DNA from: Desulfuromonas acetexigens
GTDB lineage: Bacteria; Desulfobacterota; Desulfuromonadia; Desulfuromonadales; Trichloromonadaceae
Assembly: GCF_900111775.1 (NCBI RefSeq)
Contig: NZ_FOJJ01000001.1
Coordinates: 62,001-126,000, forward strand
Length of the DNA: 64,000 nt
Reading direction: 5' to 3'
Shown here: positions 46,388 through 54,761 of the stretch, one piece after another
Layout: every line of letters starts with the position of its first letter
Position numbering within the stretch: the first letter of the stretch is position 1
Notes under the pieces: generated by a model
The model's database searches: none
Told to the model about the DNA's origin: nothing
Seen by the model: the letters and a program-made list of their open reading frames with translations, nothing else
Made by a program: the position numbers and the translations under genes

Positions 46388-48159
46388 TGCTGAATGAACT
46401 TGTACGTTACGCCCAAACCAATCTCGCTGGTTCAGAGCCCGGCTTCACCACTCGAACGGTACGATGGTTGGTGGAGCTCACCCCGGATGGTTGTCTCGTC
46501 AATGTCCTGCCGTTGGGGGACGACAAAGGAGAGCAGACTCCAAAATGCCCGGAGATGCACAACATGAATGCCGGTGGGCGAGCCCATTTTCTGGTGGAGA
46601 CACTACAGACAGTTGCCCTGCTCAGCAAACCGAATGAAGATCCCAAAAAGGTTGCCGGCTCTCGCGAGAAACAGGCGTTTTTCTCGGAGATGGTTCGACA
46701 GGCATCGGTGGTTGCGCCTGCTATTCAGCCAATGGCCAGTTTCCTGGAGAATGCGGAGCAGGTTGAGATATTGCGCGGTCGCCTTGCTGCAGAAAAGGCT
46801 AAACCAACAGACTGGCTACGCTGGCGCGTTGCCGGTATTGATCCATTGCAGCAGACCGAGGTGCTCAACTGGTGGAGAAGCTGGCGTGAGGCAGATCAGA
46901 TAAAAGGAAAGACAAATGAAAAACCGAAACGGGGCAAGGCGGCAGCGCAACCTCTGTTTGATTCGCCGCCGGCCGGGATGGTCTGTTTTTTGACTGGCGA
47001 AGCACTGGAGCCGGTTGCCACTCAGCCGAAAATTACCGGTCTGTCCGGTGTCGGTGGCCTTGGCACCGGCGACGTCATGGCCGGTTTTGACAAGGCGGCG
47101 TTTTGCTCATTCGGTCTGGAGCAAGCAAGTAACGCTGCCATGGGTGAGAAACCGGTTCGCGAATGTGTAGATGCGCTCAACCATCTCATCAAAAACCATT
47201 CGCGCAAGATGGCTAACACGCTCGTTGTCCATTGGTTCAAGGAAGCTGTGAGGCCGGAAGACGACCCGCTGGCTTTTTTGTTTGAGCCACCGGAACTGAC
47301 CGAGGCGGCAGCCCAGAATTCGGTTAGACAACTCCTTGCTTCCTTACGTACCGGTCAACGGGCTGTTCTTGGAAACAATCGTTACTATGCTATGACGTTA
47401 TCCGGCGCAGCGGGGCGGGTCATGGTGCGCGATTGGATGGATAGAAGTTTCGAGGATTTAGTTGCCAGGATCGATCAGTGGTTTTCTGACCTGGAGATCG
47501 TTGCCAGGGATGGTGGCAAGATAGCGCCTGACCCCAAGTTTCTCGCGGTGTGCGGCTCTATAATGCGAGACTTGAAAGACCTTCCTGCCCCTACGGCAAC
47601 AACCCTCTGGCGAGTCGCCCTAGCCGGTTTGCCGATTCCTCAGCCTCTAATCGCTCAAGCCCTGGCCCGTTTTCGCGCCGACCTCATCGACGACAAATCG
47701 TTCAATCATGCCCGCATGGGCCTAATTAAAGCGTATTTCATTCGCAAGGGAGGAGATCACCAAATGAGTGCCTATCTCAACAAGGAGCACCCAGAGGCGG
47801 CCTATCAGTGTGGGCGTTTGCTGGCAACACTGGCTGGGTTGCAACGATCGGCTTTGGGGGACGTCGGCGCGGGGGTTGTCCAGCGTTACTATGTGGCGGC
47901 CAGCCAAACGCCCGGTCTTACCCTTGGTCGCCTGTTCAACAATGCCAAAAATCATCTGAACAAACTCGATGGTGGCCTTGCCTATTGGTACGAAGACCAG
48001 ATTTCCGAGATTATGAGTCGCATTCAAGATCGCATCCCTTCAACCTTGAATCTGGATCAACAAAGCCTTTTTGCCTTGGGCTATTACCAACAGATGGCCG
48101 CCAATAGGGCGGGTAAAAATACCGACACTAACGAGATTACCAAGGGAGATAAATTATGA
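46387..48159 (+). CDS. cas8c: Cas8c (Csd1) large subunit of Cascade
   Basis: The 590-aa protein begins [20 protein letters not shown] and contains ICLTGE-like [13 protein letters not shown] and [20 protein letters not shown], which are recognisable in Csd1 proteins. It recognises the PAM; in I-C an internal start often also yields a small subunit (Cas11c) from its C-terminal part, and ATG codons near the last 120 residues are compatible. TGATG overlap links it to cas5c; ATGA overlap links it to cas7c. Confidence 0.92.
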   Translation: MLNELVRYAQTNLAGSEPGFTTRTVRWLVELTPDGCLVNVLPLGDDKGEQTPKCPEMHNMNAGGRAHFLVETLQTVALLSKPNEDPKKVAGSREKQAFFSEMVRQASVVAPAIQPMASFLENAEQVEILRGRLAAEKAKPTDWLRWRVAGIDPLQQTEVLNWWRSWREADQIKGKTNEKPKRGKAAAQPLFDSPPAGMVCFLTGEALEPVATQPKITGLSGVGGLGTGDVMAGFDKAAFCSFGLEQASNAAMGEKPVRECVDALNHLIKNHSRKMANTLVVHWFKEAVRPEDDPLAFLFEPPELTEAAAQNSVRQLLASLRTGQRAVLGNNRYYAMTLSGAAGRVMVRDWMDRSFEDLVARIDQWFSDLEIVARDGGKIAPDPKFLAVCGSIMRDLKDLPAPTATTLWRVALAGLPIPQPLIAQALARFRADLIDDKSFNHARMGLIKAYFIRKGGDHQMSAYLNKEHPEAAYQCGRLLATLAGLQRSALGDVGAGVVQRYYVAASQTPGLTLGRLFNNAKNHLNKLDGGLAYWYEDQISEIMSRIQDRIPSTLNLDQQSLFALGYYQQMAANRAGKNTDTNEITKGDKL

Positions 48160-49106
48160 GTATCCAGAACCGCTACGAATTCCTCTTTCTTTTCGACTGC
48201 GAAAATGGCAACCCCAACGGTGATCCGGATGCCGGAAACAGCCCTCGCATCGACCCCGAGGACATGCACGGTCTTGTCTCGGATGTGGCGCTCAAGAGAC
48301 GGGTGCGGAACTTCATCCTAGAAAAATTTGGCTCGGATATCGCTGCCGCAGCACCGAATGCTGTCTATGTCCAACATGCCACCAATCTAAACAAGTACAT
48401 CACCAAGGCCCATGAAGAAACAGGCGGCAAACCTGAAGGCGGTGGTAACCGTAACCAGGTTGGCAGCGCCTGCGACTGGATGTGCAAAACCTTCTTCGAT
48501 GTCCGTACCTTCGGCGCGGTGATGAGTACCGGCGCCAATGCCGGGCAGGTACGAGGGCCGGTTCAGCTCTCCTTTGCCCGTTCGGTTGACCCGATATTGC
48601 CGATGGATGCCTCCATTACCCGCATGGCGGTGGCAGAAAAAGTGAGCGGGGCCAAGGCGGCGGCTGATTACGAAAAATGGGAAAACGCACAGGAAGAGGA
48701 CAAACTCCGCACCATGGGTCGCAAGTCCCTCATCCCTTACGGCCTCTACGTGGCCAAAGGTTTCATCAGCGCCAATCTCGCCAAGGGGACCGGCTTTTCC
48801 GATGCCGACCTGAACAACTTTTGGGAGGCGCTTCTCAACATGTATGACCATGACCGCTCCGCCAGCAAGGGGATGATGTCCTGCCGGGGGCTCTATGTGT
48901 TCAAGCACGTCGGCACCGACACTGACCAGAACCAGCGGGTCAAGCAGGCCATGCTCGGCTGCGCCCCGGCCCACAAGCTGCTGGACAAGGGGGCCATTGT
49001 GGAGATCGTCAGGAAATCGGCCAATTCACCTCGCAGTTTCTTGGATTACGAGGTCACTGTCCACCGCGACCGGCTACCGGCCGGCGTGGAATTGTTGACT
49101 CCATGA
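48156..49106 (+). CDS. cas7c: Cas7c (Csd2) crRNA backbone subunit
   Basis: The 316-aa RAMP protein begins [20 protein letters not shown], the Csd2/Csh2 signature, with [11 protein letters not shown] and [15 protein letters not shown] in the middle and a C-terminal [15 protein letters not shown]. Several copies polymerise along the crRNA spacer. Start and stop overlap cas8c and cas4 (four bases each). Confidence 0.95.
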   Translation: MSIQNRYEFLFLFDCENGNPNGDPDAGNSPRIDPEDMHGLVSDVALKRRVRNFILEKFGSDIAAAAPNAVYVQHATNLNKYITKAHEETGGKPEGGGNRNQVGSACDWMCKTFFDVRTFGAVMSTGANAGQVRGPVQLSFARSVDPILPMDASITRMAVAEKVSGAKAAADYEKWENAQEEDKLRTMGRKSLIPYGLYVAKGFISANLAKGTGFSDADLNNFWEALLNMYDHDRSASKGMMSCRGLYVFKHVGTDTDQNQRVKQAMLGCAPAHKLLDKGAIVEIVRKSANSPRSFLDYEVTVHRDRLPAGVELLTP

Positions 49107-49747
49107 GCAAACTACTGACAGAGGGCGCGGAGACAATTGCCGTTTCCGCGCTCAATCAGTATGCCTATTGCCCCCGCCGCTGCGCATTGATCTTTATGGA
49201 TGCCGAGTTCGAAGACAACATCCATACCCAGCGGGGCACAGCCGAACACGAACGGGCCGATCAGACTTTTCATGTCTGTGACGCCAAAGGCGTTCGTCTG
49301 GAGTACGCCCTGCCAATCTGGTCCCAACGCCTGGGGCTTTCGGGGCGGTGTGACGTGGTGGAGTTCCACGCCGACGGTACTGTCTACCCGGTGGAATACA
49401 AACACGGCAAAATGAGGAAATGGCTCAATGACGACCTGCAACTGGCCGCGCAGGCCCTTTGCCTCGAGGAGATGCTGAGTGTAAGGATCGAGCGGGGAGC
49501 AGTTTTTCACAAAAGCTCAATGCGCCGCCGAGAGGTCGAATTTACTCCCGAATTGCGCCGACAGGTGGAGGCGATGGCGAACGCAATTCATGAGCTGCTG
49601 GCATCCGGGAACCTGCCGCCGCCGATCAATAATCAGCGTTGTCCGGAGTGTTCATTGAGGAATATTTGCCTGCCCGCCGTGATCGCCGAGAAGGAGCGGG
49701 GACGCAAGGCGGCGCGGGAGTTGTTCATTGTCGAAGGAGGGATGTGA
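49103..49747 (+). CDS. cas4: Cas4 nuclease of spacer acquisition
   Basis: The 214-aa protein has RecB-type nuclease motifs ([12 protein letters not shown] with YPVEYKHGK, about 77-101) and the [4Fe-4S] ligands: a first cysteine in YAYCPRRC and three in [15 protein letters not shown] near residue 190. It trims pre-spacers and helps choose PAM-flanked DNA with Cas1-Cas2. Its last codon overlaps the start of the inserted BRO-N gene (TGATG), not cas1, which is unusual. Confidence 0.94.
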   Translation: MSKLLTEGAETIAVSALNQYAYCPRRCALIFMDAEFEDNIHTQRGTAEHERADQTFHVCDAKGVRLEYALPIWSQRLGLSGRCDVVEFHADGTVYPVEYKHGKMRKWLNDDLQLAAQALCLEEMLSVRIERGAVFHKSSMRRREVEFTPELRRQVEAMANAIHELLASGNLPPPINNQRCPECSLRNICLPAVIAEKERGRKAARELFIVEGGM

Positions 49748-50580
49748 TGGAAACGAAGCTGGCGGTATTCCAGAGCAAGGAAATTCGGCGGACGCTGCAC
49801 CAGGGCGAGTGGTGGTTTTCGGTTGTGGATGTCTGCGGTGCGTTGACGGAGAGTGCCGATGCCGGGGCATACTGGCGCAAGCTGAAACAGCGACTTGGGC
49901 AAGAAGGGAGTGAAGTCGTGACATTTTGTCACGGGTTGAAACTGGTCGCTCCTGACGGGAAGCTGCGGGCGACCGACTGCGCCAACACCGAAGGCCTGTT
50001 CCGCATCATCCAGTCCATTCCCTCCCCCAAGGCCGAACCGTTCAAACGCTGGCTGGCCAAGGTCGGCTACGAGCGGGTGCAGGAAATCGAAGATCCCGAG
50101 CTGGCGACGAAGCGCACTCGCGAACTGTACCGGGCCAAGGGCTACTCGGAGGCGTGGATCGAAAAGCGGATGCGCGGCATCGCGGTGCGGGCGGAGCTGA
50201 CCGAAGAATGGAAGAACCGGGGCGTGAATGGAGAACCGGAGTACGCGATCCTGACCGCCGAAATCGCCAAGGCCGCCTTCGGCATGACGCCGAGCGAATA
50301 CAAACAGTTCAAGGGGTTGAAACGGGAAAACCTGCGGGATCACATGACCGATCTGGAGCTGATCTTCTCCATGCTGGGCGAGGCGGCGACGACGGAAATC
50401 GCCCGCAAGCAGGATGCCCAGGGCTTTCCGGAAAACCGGGTGGCGGCCCATAAAGGCGGTCGGATCGCCGGCGAGGCGCGGGAAAAACTGGAAGTGGAAA
50501 CCGGCGAAAAAGTATCCACGGCGGAAAATTATCTGGACGAACCCGAAAGCCGCAAGCGGCTTAAAGGGAGAAAGCCATGA
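49747..50580 (+). CDS. BRO-N/DinD-like protein embedded between cas4 and cas1
   Basis: The 277-aa protein starts at ATG 49747 in a 1-base overlap with cas4 and ends by overlapping cas1 (ATGA). The N-terminal ~95 residues form a BRO-N domain (VFQSKEIRRTLHQGEWWFSVVDVCGALT), a DNA-binding fold of phage antirepressors. The C-terminal half, with FKGLKRENLRDHMTDLELIFSML, EIARKQDAQGFPENRVAAHK and GRIAGEAREKLEVETGE, resembles the same region of E. coli DinD, a LexA-regulated inhibitor of RecA. No membrane or nuclease motif is seen. Location inside the adaptation genes suggests a role in pre-spacer handling, regulation, or protection from RecA. It might alternatively be a neutral insertion. Confidence 0.85.
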   Translation: METKLAVFQSKEIRRTLHQGEWWFSVVDVCGALTESADAGAYWRKLKQRLGQEGSEVVTFCHGLKLVAPDGKLRATDCANTEGLFRIIQSIPSPKAEPFKRWLAKVGYERVQEIEDPELATKRTRELYRAKGYSEAWIEKRMRGIAVRAELTEEWKNRGVNGEPEYAILTAEIAKAAFGMTPSEYKQFKGLKRENLRDHMTDLELIFSMLGEAATTEIARKQDAQGFPENRVAAHKGGRIAGEAREKLEVETGEKVSTAENYLDEPESRKRLKGRKP

Positions 50581-51608
50581 AACATCTCCTCAACACTCTG
50601 TTCGTCATGACCGAAGGCAGCTATCTGCACCTCGAGGGCGAAACGGTCAAAGTCAAGGTCGATGGCGAAAACCGCTTACAGGTGCCGCTCCATCATCTTG
50701 GCGGGATCGTCCTCTTCGGCAACGTCATGACCACCCCTTTTCTGCTGCACAAATGCGCCGAGGATGGACGGGGCGTGGTGTTGCTCGACCGCAACGGCCG
50801 TTATCGCTGCCGGATGATCGGCAAGGTCGGCGGTAACGTGTTGCTGCGCCATCAGCAGCATCTCGCCATCGAGGATGCGCCCCGGCAGGCGGCCATTGTC
50901 CGCAACCTGGTCGCCGGCAAAATCCAGAATGCCCGGCAGGTGCTGTTGCGCGGCCAGCGGGAAGCGAAGGACGAAGACTCCGCCGCCGCCTTACAGAGTG
51001 CCGCCGATCTGCACGGCCGCGCCGTCGAACGCCTTGCCCCGGCGACCGAAATCGATTTCATGCGCGGCCTCGAAGGGGAATCGGCGCGGGTTTACTTCGA
51101 CTGTCTCGACCGGATGCTGACCCAGAACCGCGAGCATTTCCGCATGAACGGCCGCAACCGCCGCCCGCCTCGGGATCGCATCAACGCGCTGCTCTCCTTC
51201 CTTTATGTGCTGCTGCTCAACGACTGCGTTTCCGCCGTTGAAGGGGTCGGTCTCGATCCGCAGATGGGCTTTCTCCACGTCATGCGGCCGGGGCGGCCCT
51301 CCCTCGGCCTGGATCTGATGGAAGAGTTGCGGCCGATTCTCGCCGATCGCCTGGCACTGACCCTCATCAACCTGCGGCAGATCAATCCCGACGACTTCGA
51401 CGAGCGGCCGGGCGGCGCGGTCTATCTCAACGAAAAAGGGCGCAAGGCGGTGGTGACCGCCTATCAGAAACGCAAACAGGATGAACTCCGTCACCCGGTC
51501 CTCGACCAGACCGTGCCGCTGGGCCTGATCCCCCATGTTCAGGCGCGGCTATTGGCCCGCCATCTGCGCGGCGACACCGAAACCTACACGCCGTATCTTT
51601 ATCGTTGA
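50577..51608 (+). CDS. cas1: Cas1 integrase (type I-C)
   Basis: The 343-aa Cas1 has MKHLLNTLFVMTEGSYLHLEGE at the N-terminus and the metal-binding region VEGVGLDPQMGFLHVMRPG with LGLDLMEELRPILADRLAL (catalytic Glu, His and Asp of the family). It inserts new spacers at the leader-repeat border with Cas2. Its start overlaps the BRO-N gene stop, and cas2 follows after seven bases. Confidence 0.96.
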   Translation: MKHLLNTLFVMTEGSYLHLEGETVKVKVDGENRLQVPLHHLGGIVLFGNVMTTPFLLHKCAEDGRGVVLLDRNGRYRCRMIGKVGGNVLLRHQQHLAIEDAPRQAAIVRNLVAGKIQNARQVLLRGQREAKDEDSAAALQSAADLHGRAVERLAPATEIDFMRGLEGESARVYFDCLDRMLTQNREHFRMNGRNRRPPRDRINALLSFLYVLLLNDCVSAVEGVGLDPQMGFLHVMRPGRPSLGLDLMEELRPILADRLALTLINLRQINPDDFDERPGGAVYLNEKGRKAVVTAYQKRKQDELRHPVLDQTVPLGLIPHVQARLLARHLRGDTETYTPYLYR

Positions 51609-51615
51609 GGGTGCC

Positions 51616-51906
51616 ATGTGGCTGATCGTGACCTATGATGTGAACACCGAGGACAAGGCCGGGCAGAAGCGCCTGCGGCGGGTGGCGAAGGTGTGCAAGA
51701 GCTACGGGCAGCGGGTGCAGAAGTCGGTCTTCGAGTGTTCGGTCAACGACATGCAGTACGAACAGATGAAGCGGGAGTTGGTCAAGGAAATCGACAAGGC
51801 CTGCGACAGTTTGCGGATTTACCGACTCATCGGCGCGCGGGACTGCGTCATCGACAGCTTCGGCGTGGATGATTTCGTCAATTTCGAAGAACCGCTGATT
51901 GTTTGA
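51616..51906 (+). CDS. cas2: Cas2
   Basis: The 96-aa protein begins MWLIVTYDVNTEDKAGQKRL, with the conserved Asp8 after the first beta strand, and has RVQKSVFECSVND and RIYRLIGARDCVIDSFG. It is the ferredoxin-fold dimer that bridges two Cas1 dimers. I start at ATG 51616; an earlier in-frame start would lie inside cas1. It is the last cas gene. Confidence 0.96.
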   Translation: MWLIVTYDVNTEDKAGQKRLRRVAKVCKSYGQRVQKSVFECSVNDMQYEQMKRELVKEIDKACDSLRIYRLIGARDCVIDSFGVDDFVNFEEPLIV

Positions 51907-52089
51907 CGGCCGTGCGCGAACCCCCTGCGATAGGGTTTTTGCCGGGGTGTTCGCGGGAAGGGAAAATGTTGAGATGATGACATTTTTTCAATCGGGAGAA
52001 TTTCTAATCCCGGAAAGGAGTGGATGTTCAGGCCGGTTCGCGGAAACCGGCGAAAAAGCACAATGGCAACAACAGGTTCGCAAGAACCT
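51907..52089 (+). promoter_or_regulatory. CRISPR leader
   Basis: The 183 bases between cas2 and the first repeat start with an inverted repeat GCGAACCCC ... GGGGTGTTCGC (51916-51954) and hold a second hairpin GCCGGTT-loop-AACCGGC (52032-52051). An AT-rich, purine-laden patch in between may hold the array promoter; no convincing -35/-10 pair is visible. Position upstream of the repeats ending ATTGAAAC marks this as the leader side. Confidence 0.75.
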
Positions 52090-53202
52090 GAGCGGCCGGG
52101 GCTTGTCCCCGGCCGAGGATTGAAACATGGGGTTGCATACACCGAAACCCTCGACAGCGCGAGCGGCCGGGGCTTGTCCCCGGCCGAGGATTGAAACTGC
52201 GTGAACAACGGGAATTTAAGCCACAAGGCAATGAGCGGCCGGGGCTTGTCCCCGGCCGAGGATTGAAACAATCTCAGCTCGGCCGAGATTGAGGAGTACG
52301 GCAAAGAGCGGCCGGGGCTTGTCCCCGGCCGAGGATTGAAACTTTTCTAGGATTTGGTGGGGCGCGATGGACGTCGGGAGCGGCCGGGGCTTGTCCCCGG
52401 CCGAGGATTGAAACCTCGGCATAAATACGGCGCTGTAATCCGTCCGGCGAGCGGCCGGGGCTTGTCCCCGGCCGAGGATTGAAACAAGCTTCCGGCGTCG
52501 GCCGGATAATCAGAATGGCAGAGCGGCCGGGGCTTGTCCCCGGCCGAGGATTGAAACCGAGCGAGTCCCGCAGACAATGCCGCGCCAGGGGGCGAGCGGC
52601 CGGGGCTTGTCCCCGGCCGAGGATTGAAACATAAAACCCCCGCACCGATTTCCTGGCCCAACAGGGAGCGGCCGGGGCTTGTCCCCGGCCGAGGATTGAA
52701 ACTGCTTACACTCTGGATAGCCGCTACAACTCCACGAGCGGCCGGGGCTTGTCCCCGGCCGAGGATTGAAACAGTTCGAGACGGTGGGCGGGTTCGAGGG
52801 GATCAACGAGCGGCCGGGGCTTGTCCCCGGCCGAGGATTGAAACTTCGTGCTGGTACGAGTTACTACCCGGTTTCCACGGAGCGGCCGGGGCTTGTCCCC
52901 GGCCGAGGATTGAAACTTGCTGTGTTAGGTAAAAGTGCGAACCTAGCAAAGAGCGGCCGGGGCTTGTCCCCGGCCGAGGATTGAAACTTCGGTCATCACG
53001 GCCGGGAAGGCTTTGCGCAGACGAGCGGCCGGGGCTTGTCCCCGGCCGAGGATTGAAACCGGTATCAACCCGCCAAAGCACATCAACCTCCCGGAGCGGC
53101 CGGGGCTTGTCCCCGGCCGAGGATTGAAACAGCCGTGGCATATTGCTGGCATGGCACCCCGAGGGGAGCGGCCGGGGCTTGTCCCCGGCCGAGGATTGAA
53201 GA
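52090..53202 (+). CRISPR. Type I-C CRISPR array, 16 repeats and 15 spacers
   Basis: The 37-base repeat starts GAGCGGCCGGGGC, has a stem GGCCGGGG-CTTGT-CCCCGGCC, and ends GAGGATTGAAAC. The last eight bases, ATTGAAAC, are the usual crRNA 5' handle. Repeats begin at 52090, 52161, 52233, 52306, 52378, 52449, 52521, 52594, 52666, 52736, 52808, 52880, 52951, 53023, 53094 and 53166. The first 15 look identical; the last ends GAA-GA instead of GAAAC, the distal end. Spacers are 33-36 bases (mostly 35). The array reads away from cas2, as expected for I-C. No spacer was seen to match elsewhere in the window. Confidence 0.98.
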
Positions 53203-53226
53203 GGCTCTGCCCTTCGACCCGCTCAG

Positions 53227-53321
53227 GGAGCTTCCCCCCCCTTTGACAAAGGGGGGCTGGGGGGGATTTCCCGTTGCTTTACAGGCAAATCCCCCTCGTT
53301 CCCCCTTTTTCAAAGGGGGAT
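53227..53321. repeat. Dispersed ~90-bp MITE-like repeat, copy B (inverted)
   Basis: This is the reverse complement of the element at 9889-9981: CCCCCTTTGACAAAGGGGG at the left and CCCCCTTTTTCAAAGGGGG at the right, with AAATCCCCCTCGTT between. It starts 25 bases after the last CRISPR repeat and marks the distal end of the locus. Confidence 0.75.
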
Positions 53322-53378
53322 GATCCAAGGCCCGCCGTTGGCCTCTTTGCTGGAAATTGACGTCAGTCTGACTTCTCT

Positions 53379-54278
53379 TCATCCCCCCTGTTCCTGATCT
53401 CCCCCTTTCTTTATCGCCATAAAGACCCCGCCGACGATCAGGGTGCCGCCGATGAGGATGTTGGAGGTCAAGGGTTCGCCGAGGGCGAGGACGCCGGTGA
53501 GGGCGCCGACCAGGGGGATGCCGTAGAGAAGGTGGTTGGTGAGGCCGACGCCGAGGGCGGGGATGGCCTGGTTCCATAGGTGATAGGCCAGGGCCGAACA
53601 GAAGGCGCCGAGAAAGAAGACACCGCCCCAGGCGGTGAGGGAAGGGTGGGGTAGGGGGAGCAGCCAGGCTTCGAGGAGCGCGCCCGGCAGCAACGTCAAG
53701 GTGCCGACGGTGGTGATGCGGAAGGTTAGCAGCAGGTTGGGATAGCGGGCGGTGAGCCGGTCGGCGAGAAAGGTGTAGCCGACCCAACTGGTGACGGCGG
53801 CGAACATGAGCAGATCGCCCAGCAGGGTCGCCTCGCCCTTGTCGGGTCCGACCAGCAGGCCGACCCCGGCCAGGGCGACGAGGAGCCCGGCGATCACCGC
53901 CATGCGCGGGCGGCGGCGGTGGCGGATGGCGTTGACCGCCTCGGTGGTCAGGGGGATGGTGGCGACGATGAGGGCGCCGTGGGTGGCGGTGGTGTATTTG
54001 AGGCCGAAGTTTTCAAAGCCGAAGTAGACGGTGACGCCGATGAAGCCGAGCAGGAAGAGGGCGCCGCGATCCTCGCGGTCGATGCGCGTATGGCGATGAC
54101 GGCGGGCCAGGGGCCAGATCAGCAGACTCGCGAGCGCGAAGCGCAGAAAGGCCAGGGTAAAGGGCGGGATCTCCTGAACGGTCACGCGGGTGACGGCGAA
54201 GGACATCCCCCAGACGCAAACGACGAAGAGCGCCGGCAGAAAATGACGCCAGGAGAAGCGGGTGGGAGGGGGTTGCAT
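53379..54278 (-). CDS. EamA/DMT-family transporter
   Basis: The 299-aa protein has ten hydrophobic segments in two EamA repeats (about 10-140 and 150-290). The repeats carry LFVVCVWGMSFAVTRVTVQE at the front and ALAYHLWNQAIPALGVGLTN late. DMT carriers export amino acids or other metabolites; the substrate is not evident. It follows the CRISPR array and reads towards it. Confidence 0.9.
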   Translation of the reverse strand: MQPPPTRFSWRHFLPALFVVCVWGMSFAVTRVTVQEIPPFTLAFLRFALASLLIWPLARRHRHTRIDREDRGALFLLGFIGVTVYFGFENFGLKYTTATHGALIVATIPLTTEAVNAIRHRRRPRMAVIAGLLVALAGVGLLVGPDKGEATLLGDLLMFAAVTSWVGYTFLADRLTARYPNLLLTFRITTVGTLTLLPGALLEAWLLPLPHPSLTAWGGVFFLGAFCSALAYHLWNQAIPALGVGLTNHLLYGIPLVGALTGVLALGEPLTSNILIGGTLIVGGVFMAIKKGGDQEQGG

Positions 54279-54323
54279 AGGCTTTGCCAGGTAGGGAGTC
54301 CGTTGCGGGTTCGGGTGGTTAAG

Positions 54324-54761
54324 TTATCTGGGCGCGCAGCGGTTCAGGATCAGCCAATAGATGCCGAGTTGCCGGACGGCTTCGTTGAAGGCCTGAAAAT
54401 CCACGGGTTTCTGGATATAGCTGTTGGCCCCCCGGTCGTAGCTGGCGAGGATGTCCCGCTGCTCGCTGGAGGTGGTGAGAATCACCACCGGCAGATGCCG
54501 GGTCCGTTCGTCGGCGCGGATGCGTTGCAGGACTTCGATGCCGTCCACCTTGGGCAGATGCAGATCGAGCATCACCAGTTGGGGCTGTATCGAGGTGTCG
54601 CGCTCGGCATACTGCCCGGTTCCGAACAGCCAATCAAGGGCTTCGGCGCCGTCGCGGGCCACCACGACGGTATTGGCGATTTTATTTCTTTCCATGGCTC
54701 GGACGGTCAGGGCGACATCGTCCGGGTTATCCTCGACCAGCAAAATGATTTTTTCACTCAT
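54324..54761 (-). CDS. Single-domain response regulator (Rcp1-like)
   Basis: The 145-aa protein is a receiver alone: [20 protein letters not shown] (acidic pocket), phospho-Asp66 in [13 protein letters not shown], and [12 protein letters not shown]. It has the long alpha4-beta5 spacing (AERDTSIQ) seen in Rcp1-type regulators linked to phytochrome-like kinases. Its start overlaps the stop of the kinase gene upstream, so it is the cognate partner. It has no output domain; it probably acts by protein contact or phosphorelay. Confidence 0.93.
   Translation of the reverse strand: MSEKIILLVEDNPDDVALTVRAMERNKIANTVVVARDGAEALDWLFGTGQYAERDTSIQPQLVMLDLHLPKVDGIEVLQRIRADERTRHLPVVILTTSSEQRDILASYDRGANSYIQKPVDFQAFNEAVRQLGIYWLILNRCAPR

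Noticed and set aside
52274-53141. Open frames with repeated GRGQAPAA or SSAGDKPRPL peptides
   Set aside because: These are translations of the CRISPR repeat in different frames, not proteins.
43303-53202. The CRISPR-Cas locus as a recent foreign island with att sites
   Set aside because: No integrase, tRNA edge or direct flanking repeats were found. The MITE-like copy at one side has no partner at the other side of the locus.
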